A program made the position numbers and the translations under genes. This document shows, in pieces, positions 36,901-50,700 of a DNA stretch of 64,000 nucleotides (positions are counted from its first letter, which is position 1; every line of letters begins with the position of its first letter). This stretch comes from Perognathus longimembris pacificus (taxonomy: Eukaryota; Chordata; Mammalia; Rodentia; Heteromyidae): NCBI RefSeq assembly GCF_023159225.1, contig NC_063166.1:78455785-78519784 (forward strand), given 5' to 3'. Below the pieces are notes generated by a model. The model was not told the DNA's origin and searched no databases. It worked only from the letters and a program-made list of their open reading frames with translations.

Positions 36901-39900
36901 GCACGTTCCAAAGCCGCCCCCCGCCCCCCCGAGCTGGTGAGCTTGTCTCGCTGTGCCTCGGTTTCCCACCCCCCCAGCCCCACCTGCAAGCTGCCTGCCA
37001 GGCAGGAGGGCCACAGCCAGGCTGATGCTCGGCCTGAGATGGGTGCGCAGGTCCGAAGCCCTGGTGGGGGGGGGGACGCTGTGCGGTCTCCATACCCACC
37101 AGGACATGGACAAGAGAGGAGGTTCCACCCTCTGAGAGCTGGAGGGGGGGAAGGGAATAGTGAGACACAGCAGCAGACAAACGTGCTGGATGAGCTCCGA
37201 ACAAAGCGGCAGGGACAGGAAGTGGGAGCGGTGCTACCGTACCGTGGCCGGGAAACTTGTCTGTGCTAAGGGGACGTCCGGCAGAGACCCGGGTTGAGGA
37301 GGGAGCATGGGATGTCAGGGGAGACCCCAGCCTAGGGTGCGGCAGGGCAAGTGCAAAGACCCAACCCTCGTGCCTGCCCAGCCTTCCTTGTCCCCGTATG
37401 TAAGATGGAGACAGGAGACCTGGCCGGCTCGGGGCCGGGGTGAGGCTGGCCCTCGCCTGGGGCGGCTCAGACTCTGCCTCGAGCCACCAGGGCTCTGGGT
37501 CCACTGGCACGATACAGACCAAAGAGAAGGGGGGGGGGGCAGAGGAAGGGGGAGCAGGGGGCGGGAGGTCTCTGGGCGGGGACAACCTCTTTGGCGGATG
37601 CCCCCCAACCCTTCTATCCCAGCTCCCACCTGCGCTCGGAAGCTGCCGAGCACAGGGCGTGGGGGGGCCTTTGGGAGCCGTCCCCAGAGCCCCACTGGCG
37701 GCCGTTCAGCGGCTGGCTGCCCTGGACACTGACCTGACACTGTGCCCGCTTCCCCAGCCCGGCCACACAGTAGGAACCTACCACTCCCGGCACCGGCCAT
37801 CACAGTGACCCGGGATTCACCGGCACCGGCGCCATTCAAGAGGCTGAAAGCGAGGCCGACAGTTCAAAGCCCTCCCCTGGCAGAAACGGTCAGAAGACTC
37901 CCATCTCCCATGAACTACCCGCGACAGCTGAAGGTAGAGCTGTGGCTCAGGTCGGAGAAGAGTGAGGTTCAAGGAGCCCACGGGACTTCACATCGACAAG
38001 TAAGCCAGGACGGTAGGTCACGTCTGTAATCCCAGCGGCCGAGGAGACTCGGGTAGGCAGGTCACAGCGCTAGCCAGTCCTGGGCAAAAAGTGCAAAGCA
38101 AGCAAAAGCACTGGGGGGCATGGCTCAAGTGGTAGAGCTCCTGCCTAGCAAGCGTGAGCGAGGCCCTGAGTCCTTTAAACCCCCACATCACGAGTGGACC
38201 CGGATCTGGGAGACAGGAAACACAGCTGTGGTTCCTTTGTTCTCAAGGAAGGTAAACACGAAGGATGTCACAAGCTCCCAGGCCAGGAGAACACGGGGGG
38301 GGGGGAGGGGGGGCAGTGGAGGGGAGCCAGCCCGGCTCCACCGGGTCCCCACGCACGGCTCAGCGTGAACTTGCAGCCCCCCCCCCCCCCGCCGTGTGTG
38401 TGCTCTCTGCAGGCTACAAGCCCGCCCTAAGGTCCCAGAGCCCCCTCCAGGGGCAGGGCCTGCGTGGGACTCTGAGCTCACTGGGTGACTTCATCTCCAG
38501 TGAGTCATCAAAGCGCCGCACAAACACGGCACAAACGTCCTTCGCAACTCTCAGCTGCAGGCTGGAGCTGTACTTCCTGGTGGCGATCCTGAGGCTCGAA
38601 CTTGGGGCCTGGGCACTGTCCCTGAACTTTTTAGTGCTCAAGGCTAGCACTCTGCCACTTGAGCCGTAGCTCTGCTTCTGGTTTGGGGGTGGCTCATCGG
38701 AGATAAGAGTCTCACGGACTCTCCTTCCCCGAGCTGGCTTTGAACCTCGATCCTCAGATCTCAGCCTCCCGGGTAGCTGGGATGACGGGGCGCGGGCCGC
38801 CCTCACCCAGCTACTTCCAGCTTTCCGCTAGGTAACTGGTGCTAAGTTAAGTGTCTCCTAGATTTGTCTTCTTGGGCTGGCTTCAAATCTCAATCCCCAG
38901 CTCTCCCCCTCCTGAGGAGCGAATCTGCTCCCCACTCGCCAGCTTCGCTCCTCCACCGGCCTGGCCTTGGGAGGGAGACTTCCCAGCATGCCCTGCGGGG
39001 ACACTGTCAGTCCCCATCGCCAACACCTGCTGGCTGGGCAGCTAGAGGGGGTGGGGGAGGGGAGGGGCCGCTCATCCTCCCTTCCAGGCCACTCTCGTCG
39101 TAGTAGTGTGCGCACACGTGCGTGTCAGAGCGTCCTGGCTCAGGGGCCGCCCGCGGTCACTGCCCAGCACCGGGTCAGTGCTGGGGCCCCATGTAATGCC
39201 CACTCAGTGACTGCAAGGGGGTTCTGGGGACACGGCACAGAGCCACGCGCGCGCGCGCGCGAGCCACGTGGTCACGTCACGTCTCCCCGCGGAGGCCCGC
39301 GGTCCCCTGGAGCAGAGGACGCTGTCAGTCCCCCGCGTGTCACCACGAGGGATGGCGCGGAGGGGGAGGGGGGCGCAGAGCCCTCCCCTCGGGGAGGGGT
39401 CAGACCCGAGCCCCCTCCCCCGGGCAGCGGGGGCCCGCGCAGCCGGCCCTGCAGCCAGCCCGAGCGTGCATCCAGAACGCACACCCACAGCCCAGGGTTT
39501 GGGCCGCGGGCATGTTGTGTTTGGCCCCTGAATTGTTTGTTAAAAATGTGATTTGAGTTGCCAACTTTCAAAAGTCAAGTGATTTCACGGCGAAAATTCT
39601 GTCTCTGCGGCGGCTGGAATGTCTTTCAAAAGCCAGATGTGGCAGCACGAGGCCTGTGTTCCCGTCTGGGAACTGCACTCTGACGGGGGCGGGGGCGGCC
39701 GCCCCGTCCGCGGGGCAAGCACGCCGGCCAGCTGGCCGGCGCTCCCCAGTCCGGCGGGGCGGAAAGGCAGGCCAGGAGGTCTGCAGATGGGCAGACGGCG
39801 TGGCCTTGCTTGGGCTTCAGCACCGTCGTATCCTCTGTGCCTCAGTTTCCTCACCTAAAGCCGTGGCCGCCCCAGTGGCTGGCACCCAGAGGGCACTTGA

Positions 39901-40031
39901 CGAATGCTCAAGGACACCGCCACCTCACAGGGCCAAGGGCTGGGGACGGTTCTGCCGCCCCAGCCTGCGGCTAGCAGGCCCAACTTCCAACCGTCCCACA
40001 CCCATGACCACGGGTAGGTATCAAGCAAGCA

Positions 40032-40072
<41 letters not shown>

Positions 40073-41667
40073 GTTCTGGTACACTATGCAGCACGAACAA
40101 ACCTTGAAGCCCTGCGACGTGAACCCAGGGAGCCAGATGTCGTGGGGTCGCATGAGAGGGCTGGGAGGGACGGCTGATGGGGTCAGGGCTCATTGCTACA
40201 TGTTAAGAAGAGGCGATGGCCGCACCGCCACGCGGCTGTGTGCAAAGCCCCAGCAGTGGCCTTGCTAAGAGCTGTGTAGGACACGGTGCCTTTGTGACCT
40301 ATGTGCCAGGAGAGAAACTGAGGCACAGGAAGCCTAAGGGGGGGGACATGCTGATGCTGAAAGCAGACACGCCGGTGGGCGGGGAGGGTACCTGGTTTTT
40401 CCAACTCGACTGCATTGCCTGTCAGAGCCATGGCACTGGGGTTCACAAATCACTTCCTCTAACAACACTCGGGGATCCTAGGCACTCAGAGGAACCCCGC
40501 CCCCCCCCCCCCGCCCCATCATGTAGCACTGGAGGCATGCACCGACCACGTGGCCATTGGTAAGCGGCAGGCTTTCCAAGTCAGGTGACTGGCGCGGATG
40601 TCGGAGCGAGGGGCTGCCAGGACAGGATGCTGTGCCCGACGAGGGAAGTGCACTGACCCAGTGTGCCCCGGGGGACCCCACCCTCCCCAGGCGAGGCCCC
40701 GCAGACACCTCCTCCAGAGCCAGCAGGGTCTCCCTGAACTGCTGGGGGCTGTGCTCGAACCTCTCAAGTGTGGCCCTGTCTCTGGTGGCCCAGGTGATCT
40801 CAAGGCAGCTAGCTCACAGTCGGGACTCGGAGACATCAAGAGCCAGATGCAAGAAACAGCGCGGGGGGCGGGGGGGCAGCAGGCTCCCAGAAAAGACCAG
40901 AAACAGGGACCGCCAGGCCCCAAGAGCCCAAGAGGACGGAGGCAGAGCTGGAGGGAACTGAACAAGGGCGAAGCGAGGGGCGGCCCGGCAGGGGCCCCCT
41001 GGAGGTAGGCCCTTCTCACACGGGCAGCACCAGCCCTGCCCAGGCATGGGGGGGCAGGGGGTCCCCCAGCCAGGCTGGAGCCAGTCAGGACAACCTCCCT
41101 CTGCGGAGGAGGAAGCCCTGGCCGGGCTGGGGGCTGGGCCCGGAGTGCCAAGCGTCCAGCCAGGTTGCCATGGCCACAGAGACAAAGACAGGAGCCCAGG
41201 AGAGGCCGGGAATGGAGGCCCCAAGCTGCTGGGGGTCCCTGGGGAAGCCCACGCTCCCCAGGACCCACCGAATGGGCTCCAGGCCGCAGGCCAATGAGCA
41301 CCGTCGCCAGGTCGGGCAGGAGGGGCCTGCACCAGCGCAGACCGGGTCCCCAGGCTGCCCGGTGGCTTCCTGGGCCTCAGCATCATGTGTTAGGTGAGGA
41401 GCCCCCCCCCACCCCCGCCGCCGACCAAGAGCCGGCCTGGGGATCCCCTAAGCCGAAGGCCTGAGGAGGCCGAGACCTGAAGACTGCCGTTCAAGCCAGC
41501 CCAGGCAGACAAATCCTCAAGACTCTCTTATTTCAACAATTTACCTGTAAAAAGAAAAAATGCGGCTGGAGGTGTGGTTGACATGGCAGAGTCAGCCGGG
41601 AGTAGAAAAGCCATGGAAAAAGCCCAGCGTAAGTGCGAAGGCCTGAGTTCAAGGTCCTGCTGCCAAG

Positions 41668-41713
<46 letters not shown>

Positions 41714-44700
41714 GGAGGTGGGTGTGCAGATCTGCAGAGTAGCCAAGGCCCCCAAGCAGTCCAACCCCGAGAACCAGTTCTGAGGCGTCCTGGCTAAGCT
41801 CAGAACGAACCTGCTGTGTGACTTCAGGCAGGCGACTCCCTGTGCCTCGGTTTCCCTATCTATGGGGTGAGAAGGTCAGGACGGCCTGCTCCGCACAGAC
41901 CACAGCGCTGCTCTGGGACAGTCTCCCCCGGGGCCCGTCGGCACGTTGGCCGACAACTGGCGTGGGCTGGGGGCGGCTGAGGGGCTCCCAGCTCGTGAGC
42001 AGGAACAAGGGGGGGGGGCTGCTGTGTGTCCCTCGGAGCGCGGGCCAACCCACGTGCCCACAGTACTGAGAAAACCCGTCCTGCCGCAGGAGGAAAAAGA
42101 CGACAACGAGAGCGGAAGCGTGGACGCGGGAGCTCCAGGAGGTTGTCCTGTGAAATGAGTGGGCCGGGGTCCCCCGCACTCGCCCCCCCCCGAGGTCATG
42201 GCATGGGAACACGGGGGGGGGGGGGCCTCCGTGCTCTGGGAGCTGGAGGCTGAGCTCCGGCCGGCGGCTCTCCCACGTCTGTGGGCCTCCACCACGCTCA
42301 GATCGGTGCACGTGGGGGGACAGGAGCAGAGGAGGGAGGACCGGGCTGGGGTGCAGGCCTGGGAAGGGGAGCCCCCACGTCCCACTCGTGCGAGGGGACG
42401 CACTGAGGACCCCCATTCTGAAGGGATCTGCGTCTGTCCCGCGCCCCTCACTAGGGGGCGGCCCGGCCACCACAGGACACCGCAAGGTGGAATACCACAC
42501 AGCCGTCGCGCCTTCCGTGACCGGGGATAAAGCACGGGAGCGTGGCGGCATGGACCGAGGGCGCCCGCAGGAAGTCGGGGCCCGTGCGGCTTCCGGGGGG
42601 GCCTCACGGGCCTGCCACTCCGTCCCTCTGCGCAACCGGCCATCTTCCCATCGGCGCGAGGGGAACGACCACGCACGCCGTGTGGGCGTCCACTGTGTGC
42701 GCAGTCGACTATCACGTGTGTCACGCGTGGCACACACAGCCTGTGGGCACCCTGGGTGTACTGTACACGTGTGTACAGTGCACACACATGATCACAGACA
42801 CAGGGAGTCAGGATCATCTCAACCAACAGCCCGGGCTTTGGTGTGAGGGGAGAAAGGAGAAGGGGGGGGGTGTCTCTGGGGAGGCAGACGGGAGGGGGGG
42901 AGGCAGGGGACACCCCTAGTGCTGTCTCTCACACGTAGTCCCCCAAATCTATCCCCCCCACTCCCAGAGGGAGTCCCCAAGAAGCAGCCAGGGAAAACCA
43001 AGCTGGCCTTTGTGTCCGCTGGAGAGAGAGCCGGGACAAAGGGCCGAATGACAAGCGGGCCCCCGGCCCCCCCCCCCAGGCGTTCATGCTGGAAGCTAGC
43101 CACTTCCCCAGGGCTCGGCCCGCCCCTCCCCTCCAGGGCTGGGCACAATGTCCTCTTTGACCACCCCGTCTCCCACTTCCGCCCGGAATGGCAAGTTCAT
43201 GGGTATTAAGTGGCTCACACAGCTCCCCCAACACCAAGGGGTACAGCACAAGCTCTGTTCACAGCCCCCACCCCCCCCACGGTGTGCCGCCTCCTCAATG
43301 ATCTCCCAGGAGAGAGAAGAGAGAGGCCGACCCCCCCCCCGCCCTCCTCCCTTTCCCACCCTCCTCACACACCCCGCTCTCCCCCAGGCTCTGACCTTCA
43401 GGGAGTTTACCTCGCCAGGACCCTGCCAGACACCTAGGGAAACTGAGGCTGACCATCCTCCACAGTCCCACCAGACCTGTGACCACAATCACGTCACAGC
43501 TCCCCCTCCGCCACCCCGGCACCCACCTACTGCCAAACTCCTCCAGCCCTGCCTCGCACGCACATTGCACACCAGCCTGAAGCTTGCCGTGAGTCCTGTC
43601 AAAAGCCCTGAGGCAGAGATGGTGGGGGGGGAGGGGGCAGATTTCCCCTGTCCCTGAACCCCAGAGCACAGCGGACGGGGAGCCCAGGCCTGAAAGGCCT
43701 GGCGCATAGTAGGGATGGCGCACAGTAGGTCTCACAGACATCCCTACTGATTACATTCGCCCACACGAGACCATCGAGAACGGCGTCTGATCTGCCGAGA
43801 GGGTTGCACCAGAATCTCCTGACATCAGTACAAGACCCCAACTTAATGCCACAGCCGTGAGGACTTAGAATTCTCGTTTTAAGACGCAGCGGAGCCAGGC
43901 GAGCTGGCTGGGGTCTGTACTCTGATCCTAGCTACGTGGGAGGCTGAGATCGGAGGATCGAGGTTCAAGGCCGACACACGCAAATAGTTCTCGAGATCCC
44001 AACCAATTTCAAAAGCTGGGCACAGTGGCACGCACCTGACACCTCAGCCACGTAGGAAGGCGTGGCTCAAGTGGCAGAGCGCCTATCTAGCAGGCTGAGA
44101 CCCGAGTTCAAAGCCCAGCTGGGGGAGGGGTCTGCGGCGGCTCCGCGGCTCGGCGCCACGCCGCGTCTTCCATTCACCCGCTGGTTGCTTAACTGGTTGT
44201 GCCGGGGCCTTTACCACACAGCTCACACTGACCTCCAACTCCCGAGCCTTCTGCCACGGCCCTGAGTGCCGGGATTACAGGCACGAACACCCCACACCTG
44301 GCTTATTATCTCCCACTTAGTTCTCAGGAGTCCCCCAGGCTGGTTGGGGGGGGGGGGGGTGACGGGGTGCGGAGGCATCTCAGGGTGACCAGTGGGAAGG
44401 GCCCGCCGCAGAGACACACAGACGGGACGGAATGGCAGAGGAGAGGCTGCTGACCTGTGCTGGCCCCCGAGCCCTCCCCGAGTCCTGAACCCTGGAAACA
44501 AAGACCACGCCTACGACCTGCCAGCCACCAGCGGCTTCTCCATGCCGAGGTCAGGACCACAGCCCAGGAGCCGAGGGCCCTGGCCCCCCACACCCCGGTG
44601 CTGGGCACCTCCAATGGGCGGGGTGGGGGGGGCACAGCATCTCCCTGTAATCTGCCTCTGCCTGGCGCGGAGCAGGCCGGCCAGCAGGGGGAGGGAAGGG

Positions 44701-47700
44701 GACCAGAGGAGATGGGAGGGGCCGTGAAGGCTCCGCCCCCCCAGCCCCTCGGGGATTCTGCCCTGGGCAGCATGGATGGCAGAGCTTCCCAGACCCTGGC
44801 AGCCACAGCCCTGCAGGCCTGGCACAGAGACGCTGAGTAACCTGCCCCGGTCACACAGCCAGGACCGGCGCGCACTGGGCCCCAGTCCACGTGGAGTTGG
44901 CAGCAGGGGCCGCGCAGGTTGTGAAGCCCCGGGCAGCGGGATGACAGCTGTCCACATTCCCCTAGGGACGTGGGGTCTCCTGGGGGTCCCCTAAAACCAG
45001 GGTGCCCTCCCCATGGAGCGGGCAGCAGCTACGGCCACAGAGCACAGACCCCGGCGTCTCCCTGGACCTCCCGCACGCGCCGGCGCTGCCCTGCTCTTCC
45101 AAGTGAGGACCAGGACGCAGCTGAGGGGCTGCGCAGTGAGTGCCCGGAGACGCCGCCCCGCCCCCTCCGCCAGCCACAGGGCCTTTGCAGAAGCTGGCCT
45201 CTGCCGGGGAACGCAGCTCCTTCCGCCTTTCTGAAACCCAGGTGGCCCCGTGACACCCAGACCCAGGCCCGCGGCCCTGCGCGACGGACTTCACGGCACT
45301 TGTTACTGGCAGGCTTCCATCTTGCTTCCTACCAGCCTCCTTCCCCCCGCCCCTCCTTCCCCTCCTCTTCCAGCTTCAATTCTACCAGACGGGGAGCTCG
45401 GGGATTTCTGTGCCCACGGCCCCCCTGGTCCTGGCGCGTGGCAGGCCCCGAATCAGACTCCAGCACAGAAACCGGGATGCCCAGGCACAGGGTAGCTCTC
45501 TACCACAGGCGCTGGAGAAGATGGGGAGGGGAGCCTCAGTCAGACACACGGGGAGGAGGGAGGGGAGGAGGGAGGGGAGGAGGGAGGGGAAGGGAGCCTC
45601 AGTCAGACACACAGGGAGGAGGGAGGGGAGGAAGGGGAGGGGAGCCTCAGACACACAGGGAGGAGGGAGGGGAGGAGGGAGGGGAAGGGAGCCTCAGACA
45701 GACACACAGGGAGGAGGGAGGGGAGGAGGGAGGGGAGGAGGGAGGGGAGGAAGGGGAGGGGAGCCTCAGACACACAGGGAGGAGGGAGGGGAGGAGGAAG
45801 GGGAGGAAGGGGAGGGGAGCCTCAGACACACAGGGAGGAGGGAGGGGAGGAGGGAGAGGAGGAGGAAGGGGAGGGGAGCCTCAGACACACCAGGAGGGAG
45901 GTGAGGAGGAGGGAGGAGGAGGAGTGGGGAAGGGAGGAGGACGAGGGGCACGTCACGCAGGGCCTGGCTGAGGAAGTGCTTTGGAGCCCGGCCCCCTCTC
46001 CTGAAAGGTGTTAGATGTGGGATCTGGGCTCGTAGCCACGCCGACCTCCCCAGGTGCCTCAGCAGGAGGAAAGTGGGGTGCCCTGGCTTACACCTCAGGC
46101 GAGCAGGTGGCACAGGCAGGCGGGAGCCAGGTGTCCTGGCTGAGAGGCCAGCGGAAGCTATGCGTCCGCAGACCCCATGGAGAAGGTGGAGCCGAGGGCC
46201 CCATCCGCAGCCATCCGCAGCCATGGGTAGGATGGAAGCAAGACAGCAACCCAGGCAAGAGCAGCGGACCCCATCTGAAAAAGAGCTAAAGCACCAAGGG
46301 CCGGAGGTGTGGCTCAAGTGGTAAAGTGCTTCTTGCCGACCGAGCGCAAGGCCCTGACTCCAACCCCAGAACCACCCTAAATAAATAAATAAATAAAACG
46401 AAAGGGAGCGCCTGGAAGCCACCCGAGGTCGAGAGAGCCCAAGAGGTCTGTCTGTCTGAAGACTCTCCGAGCTGTAAGTTCTGCATTTCCAACCCTCACG
46501 ATCCGGGCTCATCTCCGGTTGTGTCAAGACGGTGTCATCGTCTCTAGACGGAAGTGCCTTAGGACAAACACCCCTGCGGGGCTCCAGGCACGGCCCGGCT
46601 GGCCGGGAGGACGCTGGGATGCAGTCACCGGCCTCAGGAGACACAGGCGGGAACGAGGCCTCTCCTCACCCACTGCCCAGACGGGAAACTGAGGCTCAGA
46701 GAAAGCCAGGCAAAGCCAGGCAGCCACTGGACAGCTGAGTTCCTGCCCCGGGCAGCCGCAAAGGGAGAAACTCCCGTCCACCCCGGCTGCTGAGGCTGCC
46801 CTGTCCCCAAAGGACCTGACCACATGGTGGGGGGGGGGATGAGGGGGAGAGATGGCGGGGGGGGGGGGGGAACCAGGCCAGGGGCGGGCTGGGAGCCAGC
46901 GGCCAGGACAGAGGCTCTGGCAAGCGCAGGACCAGTCCGCAGGCCTCCCTCCGCCTGCGGTCTTTCCTCTCCCAGGGCGCACAGCTCAGCCCTGAGCCTG
47001 AAGCACCACCTCCCTCCCCACAGAGAGCCTCAGCCAGCGGGGACTGAGTCCTGGGTTCAAATCCCAGCTCTCGCAGCAGTGGACAGGAAGCCGTGGACAG
47101 GACGTCGCCCCCAGGCCTGCACCACCTCACCTGTAGAAGGGAACACACCGGAGCCGGCGCTGGCGGCTCGTCCTGCAACGCTAGCTACTTGTCAGGCAGA
47201 AATCAGGAGGCCCGTGACTCTTAAGGCCAGCCCAAGGGAAGAAGTTTGTGAGACCTCATCTCAACCAACAGCCAGGCGTTGTTGAGTGTGCCTGTAATTC
47301 CCCTCACACAGGAAGCATCGACAGGAAGGTCACGGTCCAGGCAAGCCTAGGCGAAAGGCAAGACGCTACTTTGCAATTAATGAAAGCAATGGGGTTGGCC
47401 CACGTGGTAGGGCACCGGCCTGGCCAGTGTGAGGCTCGGAGTTCAAACCCCGATGCTACCGAGAGAGAGGAGGAAGGAGGGTGTCGCCTCTGCCACAGAG
47501 CAGCAGGGACAGAGGGGGCAGAGGGGTCATGGGCCGGTGCCGCTTCCGAGTCCTCACCCCTGAGGACGGGCCGGTCGCGGGCGGGCGCCGCAGCGGGAAG
47601 GGGGGCAGCGACGAGGTGTGCAGGCCGCCTGCCGCCCACCGTGGGGCCGAGCAGGGCGGGGACGGCGGGCGGGCGGGCGGGCGGGCGGGCGGGCGAGCGG

Positions 47701-50700
47701 GCCTTCCGCCCCTGCCCCTCCAGGCCCATGCAGCCCAGCCGCTGCCGCTACTGCTGCGCTGAGCCAGCACGGAGCTCCTTGGGAGCCGATTTCACACCCG
47801 GTGGGACAAAGCCGCCTTTGTCACAGGGAGGAGCAGATGCTGTGGGGAACATTCCGGGCTCTGTTCATTCAGCTCCCACAGGCCAGAGGGGAGGGGGACC
47901 GGGCAGGCCAGAGGGGAGGGGGACCGGGCTGGGAGGACGCCGGGGCAGGTGGGGGGGGGGACGGTGGCCCAGATCCCACACTCTAGCTGTCATCCACACA
48001 CCTCCTCGCATCCTTCACCCCTAACTCCATCCTGCAGGGGAGAGGACCAGGGTGCAGGGCGCTCGGTGGGTCACACAGCTAGGACGAGACGCAGGAGCAG
48101 GGCATGGTGGGCTTAACCGGCTGCCACCAGACAGCGCGCTCCCCTCTCTCCTCTCTCCCACCCACTACTCCCCCCTCCAGTCGACTCCCCACGGGTGGCT
48201 GGCCTCCCAGCTCCAGCTGGCAACTCCTGACTTCATCCCTACCACCTTCCCCCAGCTCACCTGGGCCCCTGGCCCTTCCCAAAACACGGTTCTGCCTCAG
48301 GACCCTTGCACCTGCTGTTTCCTTTGCCTGGACTCTCAAAGATGCAGAACCTGGGTTGAGTCCCCAGTGAGAGGCACTGGGTGACTCTGGACAGGTTACC
48401 AAACCTTTCTGAGCCTGCCTCCTCCTCCTCAAAGCGGACAACACGGGAGCCTGCCTCCTCCAGGGAGGTGCCCGGGCGTGCAGAGCATCCACGGAGCGCA
48501 GCACTCAGACCTGTGGGCACTGGAGGTGTCTTCAAGAGCTACAGAAAGAGCAGGGGAGATGGGACGAGCCCATGACCTGACAGCCAATCAGTCCTGGGAC
48601 GAAGGCGGGCACATGACCTAAGACAGCCAATCAGAGCCCACGGAGGACCCAGGGCCCTCCACCATCTAGGCCACACAATTCCTTCCTTGCTCAAGGGCTG
48701 AAATGGGTGTCTGTCACCTGCAGCAGAACCCTGGCTGCTGTCAGTCTCCTGCAGGAGGGGAGACCAGCGGGGGCCAGACCCACACTTCCTCACAGGGGTC
48801 TACACCAAGGGCGCCCAGAAAAGCCTAAGAGCAGGAAGTAGGACAGACAAATGTCACATCCTCTGTAACCGCTGATGTTGCAAAAACAAAACGGGGTGCC
48901 CACAGCCATAGGAAGTGGAAGCTGGGGTGACAGAAGCAACCCCTCTAAGAGAGAACCATCTTCTCACCCACTTCTCCACTAGAACCGGAAGTTAGTTGCC
49001 AGGCGCTGGCGGCTCACGCCTGTCACCCCGGCTACTCAGGAGGCCGAGATCTGAGGATCACGGTTCAAAGCCAGCCTGGGCAGGAAAAGCCTGTAAGACT
49101 CTTATCTCCAACGAACCAGCAAAAAGTTGGAAGTGGCACTATGGCTCAAGTGGTAGAACGCTAGCCTTGAGCATAAAAGCTCAGGGACAATGTCCAGGCC
49201 CTGGGTTCAAGCCCCGGGACCAAAGAGAGAAAAAAGATCAAGTGACTCTTCCCGGCTGATGGAAATAACAAAAAAAAAACAAAAAAAAAAATGGGGAGAT
49301 GTCTCTGCGCCTGTCTTTGTGGCGGGACACGCCGTGTCACACTTGAGAGTTGTCACTGGCCGTCAACTCCGGTGTGCGGCTTCACGCTTGAGTCCAGGTC
49401 GCCCACAGGGAAGGAGGAAACATCTAGAATGAGCCGGGCCGCACCAGGCCTCGCCGCCGCCACTCACCACAGGATGGCTGTCCTCCTCCACAGAGAAACG
49501 CGCCACGCCTGCTCTCCCGAAACACGCAACGGCCTTTTCCTCATCCTCCAACGCACGCACAGTAACCAGCATCCACCTTGGTACCGGGGCGGGGGGGGGG
49601 GGGGAGCCCTACTGAGGGAGAGGCGGCGGCCGGGCACACTGTGGCCTGCGGGCCCTGCGGACAGGGGCTCCGGTGGCTCCTGCCAGGGCCGCCTGGGGGA
49701 ACACAGGCTGGAGAGAGACTTCTGACTAAGAAGCCGGGAAGTCCGAGTCGGGGCCTGATCTGGTCTGAGGATTCCCCCCCCCACCAGGGGGTGACTGTGG
49801 AGGACCCCCCCACACACACGTGGGGCACCAACCGGGTGCAGGCGACAGGCTCTGGCCACGGGTGGCTTGGGTCCTAGTGGGAGAGACTAAAGTCATGTGA
49901 CGAGGTGACCTCAGGCAGTGCAGGGCCCGGTGGCTGGGAGGCCGTCTGAGGAAGCGGCCTGAGCGGAGAGGACACCCCCCCCACACACACACACCGTTCC
50001 CCCAAGAACCGGGACTCAGCGTCCTCGGTGAGAGCGGCCGCCGCAGGCTCAGCAGCTGGGACCCGGGGAGGAAGTTCACCACCAGAAGGCTGGTGACGGA
50101 GGCCGGGGCCAGGTTCCTAGCACCTTCTAAACCACAGCTTCCATTTCCTGTCCCTTCCACCCCGCACACTGGGGGGAGGGAGGGAAAGAGGAAGCTCTGT
50201 GATGGCCACAGCCCCCAGTGCTCCAGCCAGAATGATGTGGCAAGAAGCTGGCTCAAACCCAACCCTGCCACGGAGCACGTGAAATGCACCGGAGCCAAAC
50301 CGGCTAATTACAAAGCAGAGGCTCTCGGGGTGGATCTAAGACACCAAGAGCCAGCCAGGCACTGGTGCCTCACGCCTGCGATCCTAGTCACTCGGGAGGC
50401 TGAGATCCCGTGATGAGTTCAAAGCCAACTCAGGCAAGAAAGCCTGGGAGACTCTTATTTCCAACGAACCACCACAAAAGCTAGAAACGGAGCCGTGGTT
50501 CAAGTGGTAGAGTGCTAGCCTTGAACACAAAAAGGGACAGTGCTAGGCCCTGAGTTCCTGCCCCACAAGGAGGAAAGGAGGGAGGGAAGAAGAGAGGGAG
50601 TGAGAGAGAAAGCAAGGAAGGAAGGAAGCAAGGAAGAATGGGAGAACAGGCCAAGAATGGAGAGAGCCGAGAGCAGACCCCGAAAGACAATGTGGCTCCC

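Noticed and set aside
36227..37585. 452-codon minus-strand open frame in intron 1
   Set aside because: Low-complexity Pro/Ser/Leu composition, no domain recognised, crosses G/C homopolymers, no splice or codon signal.
45410..45904. Gly/Arg/Glu repeat protein frame
   Set aside because: A translation of the purine-rich minisatellite; frame shifts with unit length.
48540..48830. Duplicated AGCCAATCAG motifs, a possible second LTR
   Set aside because: Two CCAAT words only; no array, poly(A) signal or edge could be found.
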